Below, piece by piece: positions 15,754 through 23,819 of a stretch of 64,000 nucleotides of DNA. Below the pieces are notes generated by a model, which did no database searches, was not told the origin of the DNA, and saw nothing but the letters and a program-made list of their open reading frames with translations. Location of the stretch: positions 3,389,209-3,453,208 of the forward strand of contig NC_011886.1 of the NCBI RefSeq assembly GCF_000022025.1. Reading direction: 5' to 3'. The stretch comes from Pseudarthrobacter chlorophenolicus A6. GTDB lineage: Bacteria > Actinomycetota > Actinomycetes > Actinomycetales > Micrococcaceae. Positions within the stretch are counted from its first letter, which is position 1. Each line of letters starts with the position of its first letter. A program made the position numbers and the translations under genes.

Positions 15754-16979
15754 CAGATCTTCTCCAGCAGCATGGCCGTGCCCTGCCCCACACCGATGCA
15801 CATGGTGGCGAGGCCCACCTTGGCGTCCTCGCGTTCCATCCGGCCAAGCAGCGTGATGGCGATCCGGGAGCCGCTGGAACCGAGCGGATGGCCTAAAGCG
15901 ATGGCGCCGCCGTCGTTGTTCACGATCTCCGGGTCAAGGCCCAGCCGGCGGATGCAGGCGAGGGATTGCGTGGCGAAGGCTTCGTTGAGTTCGACGGCGG
16001 CGAGGTCACCGACGCTCAGCCCGGACCGCTTCAGCACCTTCTGCGTGGCCGGGACCGGGCCGATGCCCATGATCTCGGGCTCGCACCCCGCTGACGCACC
16101 ATCGATAATCCGGGCACGCGGCGTCAGGCCGAGTCGTTCGATGGCGGATTCGGACGCGATGATGATCGCGGAGGCGCCGTCGTTCAGCGACGAGGAGTTC
16201 CCGGCCGTGACCACCGATCCGCCGTGCGTCACTGGCCTGAGCTTGGCCAGTACGTCTGCGGTGGTGCCGGCCCGGGGACCTTCGTCTGTGTCCACCACGG
16301 TTTCGGCCTTGCGGGTCTTGACGGTGACCGGGACGATCTCGTCCTTGAACCGGCCGGCTTCGATGGCGGCGAGCGCCCGTTCGTGCGAGCGGACGGCAAA
16401 GGCGTCGGCGTCGTCACGGGAGATAGCGTCAACCCGTGCCACTTCCTCCGCGGTTTCGGGCATGGAGTACGTCATCTTCCCATCCCGGGAGAGTGCGCCG
16501 TGCTGGAACTGGGGGTTGGTGAAACGCCACCCGATGGAGGTGTCGAAAATCTGGCCGGGCTTGGCGAAGGCGGCACTCGGCTTCTCCTGCACCCACGGCG
16601 CCCGGCTCATCGACTCGACGCCGCCGGCGATCACGATGTCCGCTGCGCCGGCCTTGATCATGTGGCTGGCCTGGATGATGGCGCTCAACCCGGACGCGCA
16701 AAGCCTGTTGACGGTGATTCCGGGGATGTGCAGCGGCAACCCGGCCAGGAGGACGGCCATGCGCGCGACGTTCCGGTTCTCCTCACCTGCGCCGTTCGCG
16801 TTGCCAAGGATCACCTCGTCGATGCTGTCCGGGTCCAGCCCGGCGCGCTGCACGGCTTCACGGACCACCAGCGCGGCCAGGTCATCGGGGCGGACCGCGG
16901 AGAGGGCACCTCCGTACCTGCCCACCGGAGTCCGGACCCCGCCTACCAGGAAAGCCTGCGGACCTGCGCTTGCAGCCAT
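15753..16979 (-). CDS. paaJ: Thiolase, probable 3-oxoadipyl-CoA thiolase
   Basis: 409 residues. The N-terminus AFLVGGVRTPVGRYGGALSAVRPDDLAALV is close to PcaF/PaaJ. The active-site Cys is in VNRLCASGLSAI (about residue 90), and the C-terminal His and Cys are in ALGHPLGSSGSRI and MCIGVGQGTA. It cleaves 3-oxoadipyl-CoA to succinyl-CoA and acetyl-CoA. Start ATG 16979 (MAASAGPQAF) follows GAAGGG; an earlier in-frame ATG at 17042 would place codons against the operator and is rejected. First gene of the paaJ-hydratase-paaH operon. Confidence 0.88.
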   Translation of the reverse strand: MAASAGPQAFLVGGVRTPVGRYGGALSAVRPDDLAALVVREAVQRAGLDPDSIDEVILGNANGAGEENRNVARMAVLLAGLPLHIPGITVNRLCASGLSAIIQASHMIKAGAADIVIAGGVESMSRAPWVQEKPSAAFAKPGQIFDTSIGWRFTNPQFQHGALSRDGKMTYSMPETAEEVARVDAISRDDADAFAVRSHERALAAIEAGRFKDEIVPVTVKTRKAETVVDTDEGPRAGTTADVLAKLRPVTHGGSVVTAGNSSSLNDGASAIIIASESAIERLGLTPRARIIDGASAGCEPEIMGIGPVPATQKVLKRSGLSVGDLAAVELNEAFATQSLACIRRLGLDPEIVNNDGGAIALGHPLGSSGSRIAITLLGRMEREDAKVGLATMCIGVGQGTAMLLEKI

Positions 16980-17042
16980 GGAAACACCCTTCACGCGATT
17001 AACAGCACTGTCACCGGCGGCCGGCATGGCTATATTCGCCAC

Positions 17043-17066
17043 TTACCGACCGTTCGTTCTGTAAAT
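17043..17066 (-). promoter_or_regulatory. PaaR-type operator upstream of the thiolase operon
   Basis: TTACCGACCGTTCGTTC followed by TGTAA; the core ACCGACCGTTCG is identical to the operator at 2857. It lies 64 bp before the thiolase start and is the only recognisable control site of this operon. Confidence 0.68.
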
Positions 17067-17100
17067 AGTACACGGCAGGCCGGGCGGCGCGTAGCCCCGC

Positions 17101-17775
17101 TTACTGGACGGTCACGCCAAGGTGCGCAGCCAGGAGCGGCGCCAGCAGTCCCAGCTGGTATTCGTCGATCACGACGCCGGCCAGGTTGCCAATGCCGCTG
17201 ACGCTGCGGAAGTCGGCGCCGCGGAGGTCGAAGTCCTTGAGCTTAGCGCCGGTGAGGTCCAGCGCGCCGATGGTGCAGCCTTTCAGGGCCACCCTGGTTG
17301 CTGCTGCCGATCCGAGGTCCAGTTCGTTGATGATGCAGTCGGCAATCACCACATCCGTGAGCTTCGCCCCGCGGAGGTTCAGGTAGTCCAGCTTGCCGCC
17401 TTCGATCCGTACGGACTGCCACCCTGATTCGTAGAGTTCGGCCGAACCGAGCCGGGGATTGCTCATCTCGACGTCCCGCCAGGTGCTGCGGGCGGCCCGG
17501 AAAACAGGGGCATACAACTCGGTGATGACGGTGTCGCGGAATCCGGCGCCCCGGAGTTGGGCTTCATTGAAGGAGACCCCCTGGAGTTCGCACTCAGAGA
17601 AGTCGGCACCGGAAAGTTCCAGCCCGTCCGCGTCCAGGCGGCTGTAGCGGGCACCCTCATGGCGCCCGCCGCGCCGGAAGTCCAGGCTGCGGTCCTCAAG
17701 GTCCTCAAGCCGGACCGGCGAAAGCCGCGGGGCCGTGACGGCAGCCTTGGGCCGCCTGGTTCCGGACCCGCTCAC
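17101..17775 (-). CDS. Pentapeptide-repeat protein
   Basis: 224 residues. From about residue 40 the sequence follows the A(D/N)LxX pentad of right-handed quadrilateral beta-helix proteins, for example LDADGLELSGADFSECELQGVSF, LRGAKLTDVVIADC and LTGAKLKDFDLRGADF. Some members mimic DNA and protect gyrase (Qnr-like); most have no known role. The GTG start at 17775 overlaps the stop of the SRPBCC gene (GTGA), so translation is probably coupled. The end is about 80 bp before the PaaR operator of the next operon. Confidence 0.88.
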   Translation of the reverse strand: MSGSGTRRPKAAVTAPRLSPVRLEDLEDRSLDFRRGGRHEGARYSRLDADGLELSGADFSECELQGVSFNEAQLRGAGFRDTVITELYAPVFRAARSTWRDVEMSNPRLGSAELYESGWQSVRIEGGKLDYLNLRGAKLTDVVIADCIINELDLGSAAATRVALKGCTIGALDLTGAKLKDFDLRGADFRSVSGIGNLAGVVIDEYQLGLLAPLLAAHLGVTVQ

Positions 17776-18233
17776 CGGGCGGATTCCGCTTTGGCCGCGA
17801 TATCCGCCAGGTCCTTGGCAAGTGCCTTGCGGCTTGCCGCCATGCCCAGCCTGCCGAACACGGCGGCGAGGACCCGGCCGGCCGCCGTGGGCTTCGACAT
17901 TGTGGCACCAAAGGTCAGCGTCAGGTCCGTTCCGCCGTCGCGGTTGGCCAGGCTGAACCTGGTGCTGTAATCCGCCCCGCCCTGAGCGGCCCTAATGGTG
18001 GTGGAGCGGGGCGGTTCCGCGCTGTCCACCCACACCTCCACGGTTTCGGACCTGCCGAACATCTTCCGTGTTTCCCTCCAGCGGGTGCCCTCGCCGTAGG
18101 AACCGTCCGTCAGGAGCTGCACCGCTTCCACTCCGGACAGCGTCCCGGGCGCGTTCCGGATATCCGTAATCACAGCCCACACCCTTTCCGGCGAGGCATG
18201 GATGTGCTGGGTCAGGCTGAGGCTTTGGTCCAT
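17772..18233 (-). CDS. SRPBCC (polyketide cyclase/START-like) protein
   Basis: 153 residues with the Bet v1-like pattern: LSLTQHIHASPERVWAVITD at the N-terminus, then GEGTRWRETRKMFG, and a C-terminal amphipathic helix. Such proteins bind hydrophobic ligands; the function here is unknown. The ATG at 18233 is chosen because a TAGGCT -10 element (18241-18246) ends seven bases before it, consistent with a leaderless mRNA. A TTG at 18263 would lie upstream of that promoter. First gene of a pair with the pentapeptide-repeat gene. Confidence 0.82.
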   Translation of the reverse strand: MDQSLSLTQHIHASPERVWAVITDIRNAPGTLSGVEAVQLLTDGSYGEGTRWRETRKMFGRSETVEVWVDSAEPPRSTTIRAAQGGADYSTRFSLANRDGGTDLTLTFGATMSKPTAAGRVLAAVFGRLGMAASRKALAKDLADIAAKAESAR

Positions 18234-18383
18234 GACGTCGAGCCTATCGCCGCGGGCGGACAAAGGCAGGGCGGCCAGCCCCCGCCGGCACTCCCGGGGC
18301 CTGCCCGCTTGATTTAGTAAGCATGCTTCGTGTTAGTGTGAAAGGGCATTGTTTGGTCGACGGAAACGAAAGGAGGCCACACC

Positions 18384-18560
18384 ATGGGCCTCGGAGACAA
18401 GATCAGTAACGCAGCAGAAGATATGGGCGGCAAGGCCAAGGAAGCTGCTGGCAACGCAACCGACAACGACCGCCTGAAGGCAGAAGGCCAGGCCGACCAG
18501 GTCAAGGCTGATGCCAAGAAGGTCGGCGAAAATGTCAAGGACGAGTTCAAGCGCAACTAG
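18384..18560 (+). CDS. CsbD-family stress protein
   Basis: 58 residues, MGLGDKISNAAEDMGGKAKE and onward, ending KVGENVKDEFKRN. It is Lys/Ala/Asp-rich and helical, with the KxxGxAKExxG pattern of the CsbD family. Members are strongly induced by general stress; molecular function is unknown. AAAGGAGG before the ATG is a strong ribosome site. Upstream, TTGATT (18309) and a TTAGTG region (about 18333) could be the promoter; the perfect palindrome AAGCATGCTT (18319-18328) lies between them. A 15-bp-stem terminator follows. Confidence 0.88.
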   Translation: MGLGDKISNAAEDMGGKAKEAAGNATDNDRLKAEGQADQVKADAKKVGENVKDEFKRN

Positions 18561-18607
18561 TCCTTTGCCGGGCCAGCCGCAGCGAACGGCGTGCTGAACC
18601 GGTAGAC

Positions 18608-18640
18608 AATGGCGGCGGATCCCCCGGATCCGCCGCCATT
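18608..18640 (+). terminator. Terminator of the CsbD gene
   Basis: A perfect 15-bp stem (18608-18622 with 18626-18640) and CCC loop. It sits between the convergent csbD and dinB genes and may serve both; no strong U-tract follows. Confidence 0.75.
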
Positions 18641-18672
18641 CTGCTGCCCGGACCACATCAAGACGGAGCGGG

Positions 18673-19743
18673 TCACCAGCCGCTGCGGGTTGGCGTATGC
18701 CCCTGCCTGGACTCGTCCGGCATGGTCATCTCGGCCCGCAACCCCAGCAACCGGATGGGCCGGTCCGGTTCAATCTTCCCCCTGAGGTCGAGGGCGCGGG
18801 TCAGTACCTCCTCGGGGTCCGCCGTTTCGGGAATCCTGCGGGCAAAGGTTTTGGTGTTGAACGGGGCGTACCGGACCTTGAGCGTCAGCCCGACCACCGG
18901 ACGCCCTTCAGCGGCAACGTCATCCAGGACCGCTGCCACCAGTTCCCGGACAGCTTCATCCACCTGCGCCGGTTCGGTGAGGTCGTGCTGGAAAGTGGTC
19001 TCCCGGCTGTGGCCCCGCGCCACCCACGGGGTGTCATCCACCACCGAGGAACCGTCGCCCCGCCCGAGCTGCGCGTACCAGGGCCCCATCTTGGGACCGA
19101 ACTCGGGGACAAGGAAGTCCGGATCCACCGCTGCCAGCTCGGCAACAGTGGTGATCCCCAGCGTCGCCAGCCGGCGGGACACCTTGGTTCCCACTCCCCA
19201 CAGGTCGATGGTGGGCCGGTTGCCCATGACATCCAGCCAGTTCTCCGCCGTGAGCCGGAAAACACCGGCCGGCTTGCCGAAGGTTGTGGCCACCTTGGCG
19301 CGGACCAGAGTGTCACCGATGCCCACGCTGCAGTGCAGCCTGGTGGCCTCAAGTACCGCTTGCTGCAGTTGACCGGCGTAGGCCTCGGGGTCACTGGACT
19401 GCACGCCGACGAACGCTTCGTCCCAGCCGAGCACCTGGACAACGGCGCCGGGCCGGGAGCGCAGCACGCCCATCACCTCCCCCGAAGCCTGGAGGTAGGC
19501 CTCCTGGTCCACAGGCAAAATGACGGCGTCGGGGACGTTCCGCGCGGCGATGCGCAGCGGCATCCCGGATCCGACGCCGAAGGCCCGGGCTTCGTAGGAA
19601 GCGGTGGAGACGACGGCGCGTTCGGTGGGATCGCCACGGCCACCCACGATCACGGGCTTGCCGGCAAGCTCGGGGCGGCGGAGCACTTCCACGGCCGCGA
19701 TGAACTGGTCCAGATCCACATGCAGCACCCAGGGTTCGTCCAC
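18673..19743 (-). CDS. dinB: DNA polymerase IV (Y family)
   Basis: 356 residues. VLHVDLDQFIAAVEVLRRPEL (metal-binding Asp, steric-gate region) starts the palm, followed by PVIVGG, SYEARAFGVGSGMP, and GWDEAF with the catalytic acidic pair. The HhH thumb (LWGVGTKVSRRLATLGI) and the little-finger domain end at DRPIRLLGLRAEM. It performs error-prone translesion synthesis. The frame is open far upstream but that part is antisense to the dienelactone hydrolase gene. GTG 19743 puts VDEPWVLHVDLDQF at the start and lies seven bases after CAGACT, so it may be leaderless. Confidence 0.92.
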   Translation of the reverse strand: MDEPWVLHVDLDQFIAAVEVLRRPELAGKPVIVGGRGDPTERAVVSTASYEARAFGVGSGMPLRIAARNVPDAVILPVDQEAYLQASGEVMGVLRSRPGAVVQVLGWDEAFVGVQSSDPEAYAGQLQQAVLEATRLHCSVGIGDTLVRAKVATTFGKPAGVFRLTAENWLDVMGNRPTIDLWGVGTKVSRRLATLGITTVAELAAVDPDFLVPEFGPKMGPWYAQLGRGDGSSVVDDTPWVARGHSRETTFQHDLTEPAQVDEAVRELVAAVLDDVAAEGRPVVGLTLKVRYAPFNTKTFARRIPETADPEEVLTRALDLRGKIEPDRPIRLLGLRAEMTMPDESRQGHTPTRSGW

Positions 19744-19809
19744 ATGCCCCAGTCTGCCCCGCGCCTCCGCCCCGCACCAGCCTTCCCCGCGGGCGGCTAG
19801 CCTTGGGCC

Positions 19810-20544
19810 ATGACGAACGTGGACCTGAGCACCGAGAGCATGGCCGCCGGCGGATCGCCTTCCCTGGGCGGCTACCTGGCTGTACCCGAGGGCGAGGGGC
19901 CATTTCCCGGCGTCGTGGTAATTCATGAAGCGTTCGGCCTGGATGACCAGACCCGCCGGCACGCGGACCGGCTGGCCCTGGCCGGCTACCTTGCCCTGGC
20001 GCTGGACCTGTACAGCGACGTCGGGGCGCGGCGGTGCCTTGTGGGAACCATGCGCGCCATGGCGGCACGCACGGGCCGGCCTTTCACCGACATCGCCACG
20101 GCCCGCACCTGGCTCGCAAACTCGGACCTCAGCAATGGCCGGACCGGGGTGATCGGCTTCTGCATGGGCGGCGGGTTCGCCCTGCTGGCGGCCAGGGACG
20201 GGTTCCAGGCAGCGTCGGTCAACTACGGACGGCTCCCCAAGGAGCAAGAGGACCTTGTGGAAGCCCTGCGTGGCGCCTGCCCCATCGTGGCCAACTACGG
20301 CGGCGCGGACAGGTCCCTGAAAGGAGCGGCAGCGCGGCTCGATTCCGCCCTCGACCAGCTGGGCATCGAGCACAGCGTGAAGGAATTCCCCGGCGCCGGC
20401 CACAGCTTCCTCAATGACGAAGAGATGGGCCCGGCACTCCTGCGGCCCCTGATGCGCGTCATGGGTGTGGGCCCCGATCCGGAATCCGCCCCGGAGGCAT
20501 GGCGGCGGATTGAGGACTACTTCGCGCGGTACCTGAAGGACTGA
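19810..20544 (+). CDS. Dienelactone hydrolase family protein
   Basis: 244-residue alpha/beta hydrolase. The nucleophile Cys is in GVIGFCMGGGFALL (about residue 118), Asp follows in NYGGADRSLK, and His is in FPGAGHSFLN, the Cys-Asp-His triad of the DLH family. FPGVVVIHEAFGLDDQTRRHADRLA is the N-terminal family signature. It could act on dienelactones or other carboxylic esters. Divergent from dinB. A TAGCCT element (19798-19803) ends six bases before the ATG, with no ribosome site. Confidence 0.9.
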   Translation: MTNVDLSTESMAAGGSPSLGGYLAVPEGEGPFPGVVVIHEAFGLDDQTRRHADRLALAGYLALALDLYSDVGARRCLVGTMRAMAARTGRPFTDIATARTWLANSDLSNGRTGVIGFCMGGGFALLAARDGFQAASVNYGRLPKEQEDLVEALRGACPIVANYGGADRSLKGAAARLDSALDQLGIEHSVKEFPGAGHSFLNDEEMGPALLRPLMRVMGVGPDPESAPEAWRRIEDYFARYLKD

Positions 20545-20559
20545 CGGCCCCATCTCTTT

Positions 20560-20660
20560 GTGCGTTCCTGCCCGATTAGTGGCCCCCTAACAGCGAACGG
20601 GCCCGGACACGCCGGCGCATAAGGCGGGCCAGGCGGACAAACTGGGCAGGAAGGCACGCA
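20560..20660. repeat. Intergenic palindromic element, copy B
   Basis: It starts GTGCGTTCCTGCCCG and ends AACTGGGCAGGAAGGCACGC. The ends match copy A at 781-887 (14 of 14 bases at the left end, about 15 of 16 at the right), while the centre differs. It lies between the dienelactone hydrolase gene and the permease terminator. Confidence 0.5.
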
Positions 20661-20668
20661 ATGAACGA

Positions 20669-20709
20669 CGACGGCGCCGGCCACCTGGGGAAGGTGGCCG
20701 GCGCCGTCG
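20669..20709 (-). terminator. Terminator of the amino-acid permease gene
   Basis: A perfect 17-bp GC-rich stem (20669-20685 with 20693-20709) and seven-base loop, 24 bp past the permease stop. There is no U-tract, as is common in high-GC actinobacteria. Confidence 0.7.
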
Positions 20710-20733
20710 TTCGTACTGCTTGGCGCGGAACGG

Positions 20734-22194
20734 CTAGCTGAAGAGCTCGCTCTTGGGCGCGTTGTTCTTGACCTTCTGCCAGCCCAGCCAGAGGACCACG
20801 GCGAAGAACGGGATGGTGGCGAGGGTCCACAGGCCGAGGTAGAACACTTCGCCGTCCTTGCTGGTCATGGTGTCAAAGCCGATGAGGACGGTGATGGCGA
20901 GCAGGGCGATGAGGCCGGCCCAGCTGGTCCACGGCGAGCCGGGCATGGGCAGGGTGGACACGCTGCCCTTCTTCTTCCGCAGCGCGATCTGGCTGGCGAA
21001 GATGGAGCCCCAGGTGAAGATCACGCCGATGGAGGCGGTGTTCAGGGCGAGATCGAACGCATGCGAACCGCCCAGCCAGATGTTCAGCAGGATGCCCACC
21101 AGGTAGACGGCGCCGATGGCGAGGATGGCCATGTACGGGACCCTGCGGGTGGACATGCGGGTCAGCCACTGCGGCGCGTGGCCGTTGTTGGCCATGGTGC
21201 GGAAAATGCGGCCGATCGAGTAGAGGCCCGAATTGCAGGAAGACAGGGCTGCGGTAATCACGATCATGTTCATGACGTCACCCATCCAGCCAAGGCCCAT
21301 CTGGCCGAAGACGGTGACGAACGGGGAGGTCCCGGCCACGTACTGGTCCGAGGGAAGCAGCATGGCCAGCAGGGACACGGACCCGACGTAGAACACCACG
21401 ATGCGGAAGACGACGGCGCGGATCGCCTTGGGGACTTCGCGTTCCGGGTTCTGCATCTCGCCGGCGGTGATGCCCACCAGTTCGATGGCGTTGTAGGCGA
21501 AGATCACGGCGTTCAGCACGAGGATCATGACCAGCGCACCCTTGGGGAACATGCCGCCCTCGTCGTGGAAGAGGTTGGCCACTGATGCGTTTCCGTCGCC
21601 CACCTTGGCGTTGGTGACCACCATGAAGGTGCCCACGGCCAGGAAGATGACAATCGCGGCCACCTTGAGGCAGGAGGCCCAGAATTCGAATTCACCGAAG
21701 GCCTTGACGCTGAAGAGGTTCACGGCCACCAGCAGCACCAGCGCTGCGATGGCGGAGAGTTCAACGGGGACGTTGGGGAAGAAGAACTGGAAGTAAAGGC
21801 CGATCGCGATGAGCTCGGCGATGCCGGTCATGGCCCAGTTGATGAAGTACATCCAGCCGGACAGGTACGCGCCCTTGCGGCCGAACATCTCACCGGCGTA
21901 GCTGACGAACGAGCCGGAGGTCTGGCGGTACATGATGAGTTCGCCCAGTGCCCGCATCAGCAGGTAGGCGATGACGCCGGCGATGGCGTAGGAGAAGATG
22001 AGGGCCGGGCCGGTGGAGGCGAGGCGCCCGCCGGCTCCCATGAAGAGGCCGACGCCGATGGCGCCGCCCATGGCGATCATGGTGACGTGGCGCCTGCCCA
22101 GCGTTTTGCTGTAGCCCTCGGCGCTGAGGGACGGGTCGACGGCGGTGGATGCTGCCGTGCTGTTCTTGATTTCGGGCGGGGTACTTTGAGGCAC
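20734..22194 (-). CDS. Amino-acid permease (APC superfamily, GABA/aromatic type)
   Basis: 486 residues with about 12 membrane helices. The N-terminal GRRHVTMIAMGGAIGVGLFMGAG is the consensus of the AAT subfamily (AroP, GabP, CycA relatives), and ELVGITAGEMQNPEREVPKAI is the conserved loop after helix 6. It is a cation-coupled amino-acid importer; the specific substrate is not clear. Start GTG 22194 (VPQSTPPEIKN) is chosen because AAGGAA lies just upstream; the longer frame to 22368 has no ribosome site and no homologous look. Divergent from mntH across 271 bp. Confidence 0.88.
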   Translation of the reverse strand: MPQSTPPEIKNSTAASTAVDPSLSAEGYSKTLGRRHVTMIAMGGAIGVGLFMGAGGRLASTGPALIFSYAIAGVIAYLLMRALGELIMYRQTSGSFVSYAGEMFGRKGAYLSGWMYFINWAMTGIAELIAIGLYFQFFFPNVPVELSAIAALVLLVAVNLFSVKAFGEFEFWASCLKVAAIVIFLAVGTFMVVTNAKVGDGNASVANLFHDEGGMFPKGALVMILVLNAVIFAYNAIELVGITAGEMQNPEREVPKAIRAVVFRIVVFYVGSVSLLAMLLPSDQYVAGTSPFVTVFGQMGLGWMGDVMNMIVITAALSSCNSGLYSIGRIFRTMANNGHAPQWLTRMSTRRVPYMAILAIGAVYLVGILLNIWLGGSHAFDLALNTASIGVIFTWGSIFASQIALRKKKGSVSTLPMPGSPWTSWAGLIALLAITVLIGFDTMTSKDGEVFYLGLWTLATIPFFAVVLWLGWQKVKNNAPKSELFS

Positions 22195-22404
22195 AACGGT
22201 TCCTTGTGGGTTGGGGGTTGGCCGCATCCGGAAGCGAATGATCCAGCTCACATAATTCGGCCATCGGCCGTTGGGACGGCTGTTTGTGAGCGTAAGTCTT
22301 CGTCTTGCCGAAGCTTCGCGCGGCCTATCCATCGTACAAGATCCATCCGGGTGCCACGTGACGCGCACTACACCACCCGTGCTACGGCTTCCCGTAAAGA
22401 TACT

Positions 22405-22420
22405 TTTCGGTATGCCTAAA
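22405..22420 (+). promoter_or_regulatory. DtxR/MntR-like box upstream of the Mn transporter
   Basis: TTTCGGTATGCCTAAA has symmetric positions TTTnGGnATnCCnAAA, resembling boxes of the DtxR/MntR family. It lies 46-61 bp before the start of the Nramp gene, where a metal-responsive repressor would act. Assignment rests on pattern and context only. Confidence 0.55.
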
Positions 22421-22465
22421 TTTGCGGTACTCTCGTGTCATTACCGCAACGGCGAGGGGATGATC

Positions 22466-23716
22466 ATGGCAGCACCCACCCTGCAAGTACGGCCGGCTGC
22501 AGGCAAGCTGTGGTCACGGCTCCTGCTGCTGGGCCCGGCGTTCGTCGCCGCCATCGCCTACGTGGATCCCGGAAATGTCGCCGCAAACCTGACCGCCGGT
22601 GCGAACTATGGCTACCTGCTCGTCTGGGTGCTGGTGATGGCCAATGCCATGGCGGTCCTGGTGCAGTACCAGTCTGCGAAACTGGGCCTTGCCACCGGCC
22701 TGAGCCTTCCGGAGATCCTGGGCAAGCGGCTGGGGACCCGCTCACGGCGCCTCTACTGGGTGCAGGCCGAGGTGGTTGCCGGCGCCACGGACATGGCCGA
22801 GGTCATTGGCGGCGCAGTGGCACTGAACCTGCTGTTCGGCCTGCCGCTCCTGCTGGGCGGGGTGATCATCGGCATCGCCTCGATGCTGCTGCTGGCGCTC
22901 CAGAACGCCCGCGGCCAACGGTCCTTCGAATACGCGGTCCTGGTCCTCCTTGGCGTGATCGCCGTGGGCTTCATGTCCGGCCTCTTCGTCAACCCGCCCG
23001 ACGCCGGCAGCGCCCTGGGCGGCCTGGTTCCGCGTTTCGAGGGAACGGACACCGTCCTGCTTGCCGCCAGCATGCTCGGCGCCACGGTGATGCCGCACGC
23101 CATCTACCTGCACTCCGCGCTGGCCCGTGACCGGTTCGGCTTTTCCCCGGACCCGGCCGTGCGGACCCGCCTGATCCGGGCCACCCGGTTCGATGTGCTG
23201 GGCGCACTGCTGCTGGCCGGCGTGGTCAACATCTCGATGCTGCTGCTGGCTGCCTCCAGCCTGCGCGGCATTGAAGGAACGGACACCATCGCCGGGGCCC
23301 ACGCCGCCGTCTCGGCCGCCTTGGGGCCCGCAATCGGCGTCGTGTTCGCCGTGGGGCTCCTGGCATCCGGCCTGGCCTCCACTTCGGTGGGCTGCTACGC
23401 CGGCGCCACCATCATGGGCGGGCTGCTGAAAGTCCGGATTCCGCTGCTGGTCCGGCGGGTCATTACCCTCATCCCCGCCTTGGTGATCCTCGGCGCCGGA
23501 ATCGAGCCGACGCTCGCACTGGTCCTCAGCCAGGTGCTGCTCAGTTTCGGCATTCCGTTTGCACTGATCCCGCTGATCCGGCTGACCGGCAAACGCGAAA
23601 TCATGGGCATCCACGTTGACTCCCGCGCGCTGAAGATCGCCGGCTGGACCAGCGCCACGCTGATCGTGGGATTGAACTGCGTGCTGATCGCCCTGACCAT
23701 CGCAGGGCAGTCCTGA
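22466..23716 (+). CDS. mntH: Nramp divalent-metal transporter (MntH)
   Basis: 416 residues with 11 or so membrane helices. AYVDPGNVAANLTAG (helix 1) and VMPHAIYLHSAL (helix 6) carry the DPGN and MPH metal-binding motifs that define Nramp proton-coupled Mn/Fe importers. The loop QSAKLGLATGLSLPEI also fits. ATG 22466 is chosen over longer in-frame starts because GAGGGG lies eight bases upstream and the extra N-terminus would be unlike the family. A DtxR/MntR-like palindrome is upstream, consistent with repression by Mn. Confidence 0.94.
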   Translation: MAAPTLQVRPAAGKLWSRLLLLGPAFVAAIAYVDPGNVAANLTAGANYGYLLVWVLVMANAMAVLVQYQSAKLGLATGLSLPEILGKRLGTRSRRLYWVQAEVVAGATDMAEVIGGAVALNLLFGLPLLLGGVIIGIASMLLLALQNARGQRSFEYAVLVLLGVIAVGFMSGLFVNPPDAGSALGGLVPRFEGTDTVLLAASMLGATVMPHAIYLHSALARDRFGFSPDPAVRTRLIRATRFDVLGALLLAGVVNISMLLLAASSLRGIEGTDTIAGAHAAVSAALGPAIGVVFAVGLLASGLASTSVGCYAGATIMGGLLKVRIPLLVRRVITLIPALVILGAGIEPTLALVLSQVLLSFGIPFALIPLIRLTGKREIMGIHVDSRALKIAGWTSATLIVGLNCVLIALTIAGQS

Positions 23717-23819
23717 TCACCAGGCAACCCTGAAAGCCGTTCCACCCCGCAGTGCCGGGCAGTCCTGCGAGCCCGGTTCCGGGGACCCTCGCGGGGCATC
23801 CGGAAGCTAGGCTGAAGCC

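Noticed and set aside
14860..17064. 734-residue plus-strand open frame
   Set aside because: It lies antisense to the paaJ/hydratase/paaH genes, whose products carry clear catalytic motifs. The sequence is His/Gly/Asp-rich mirror composition typical of high-GC antisense frames.
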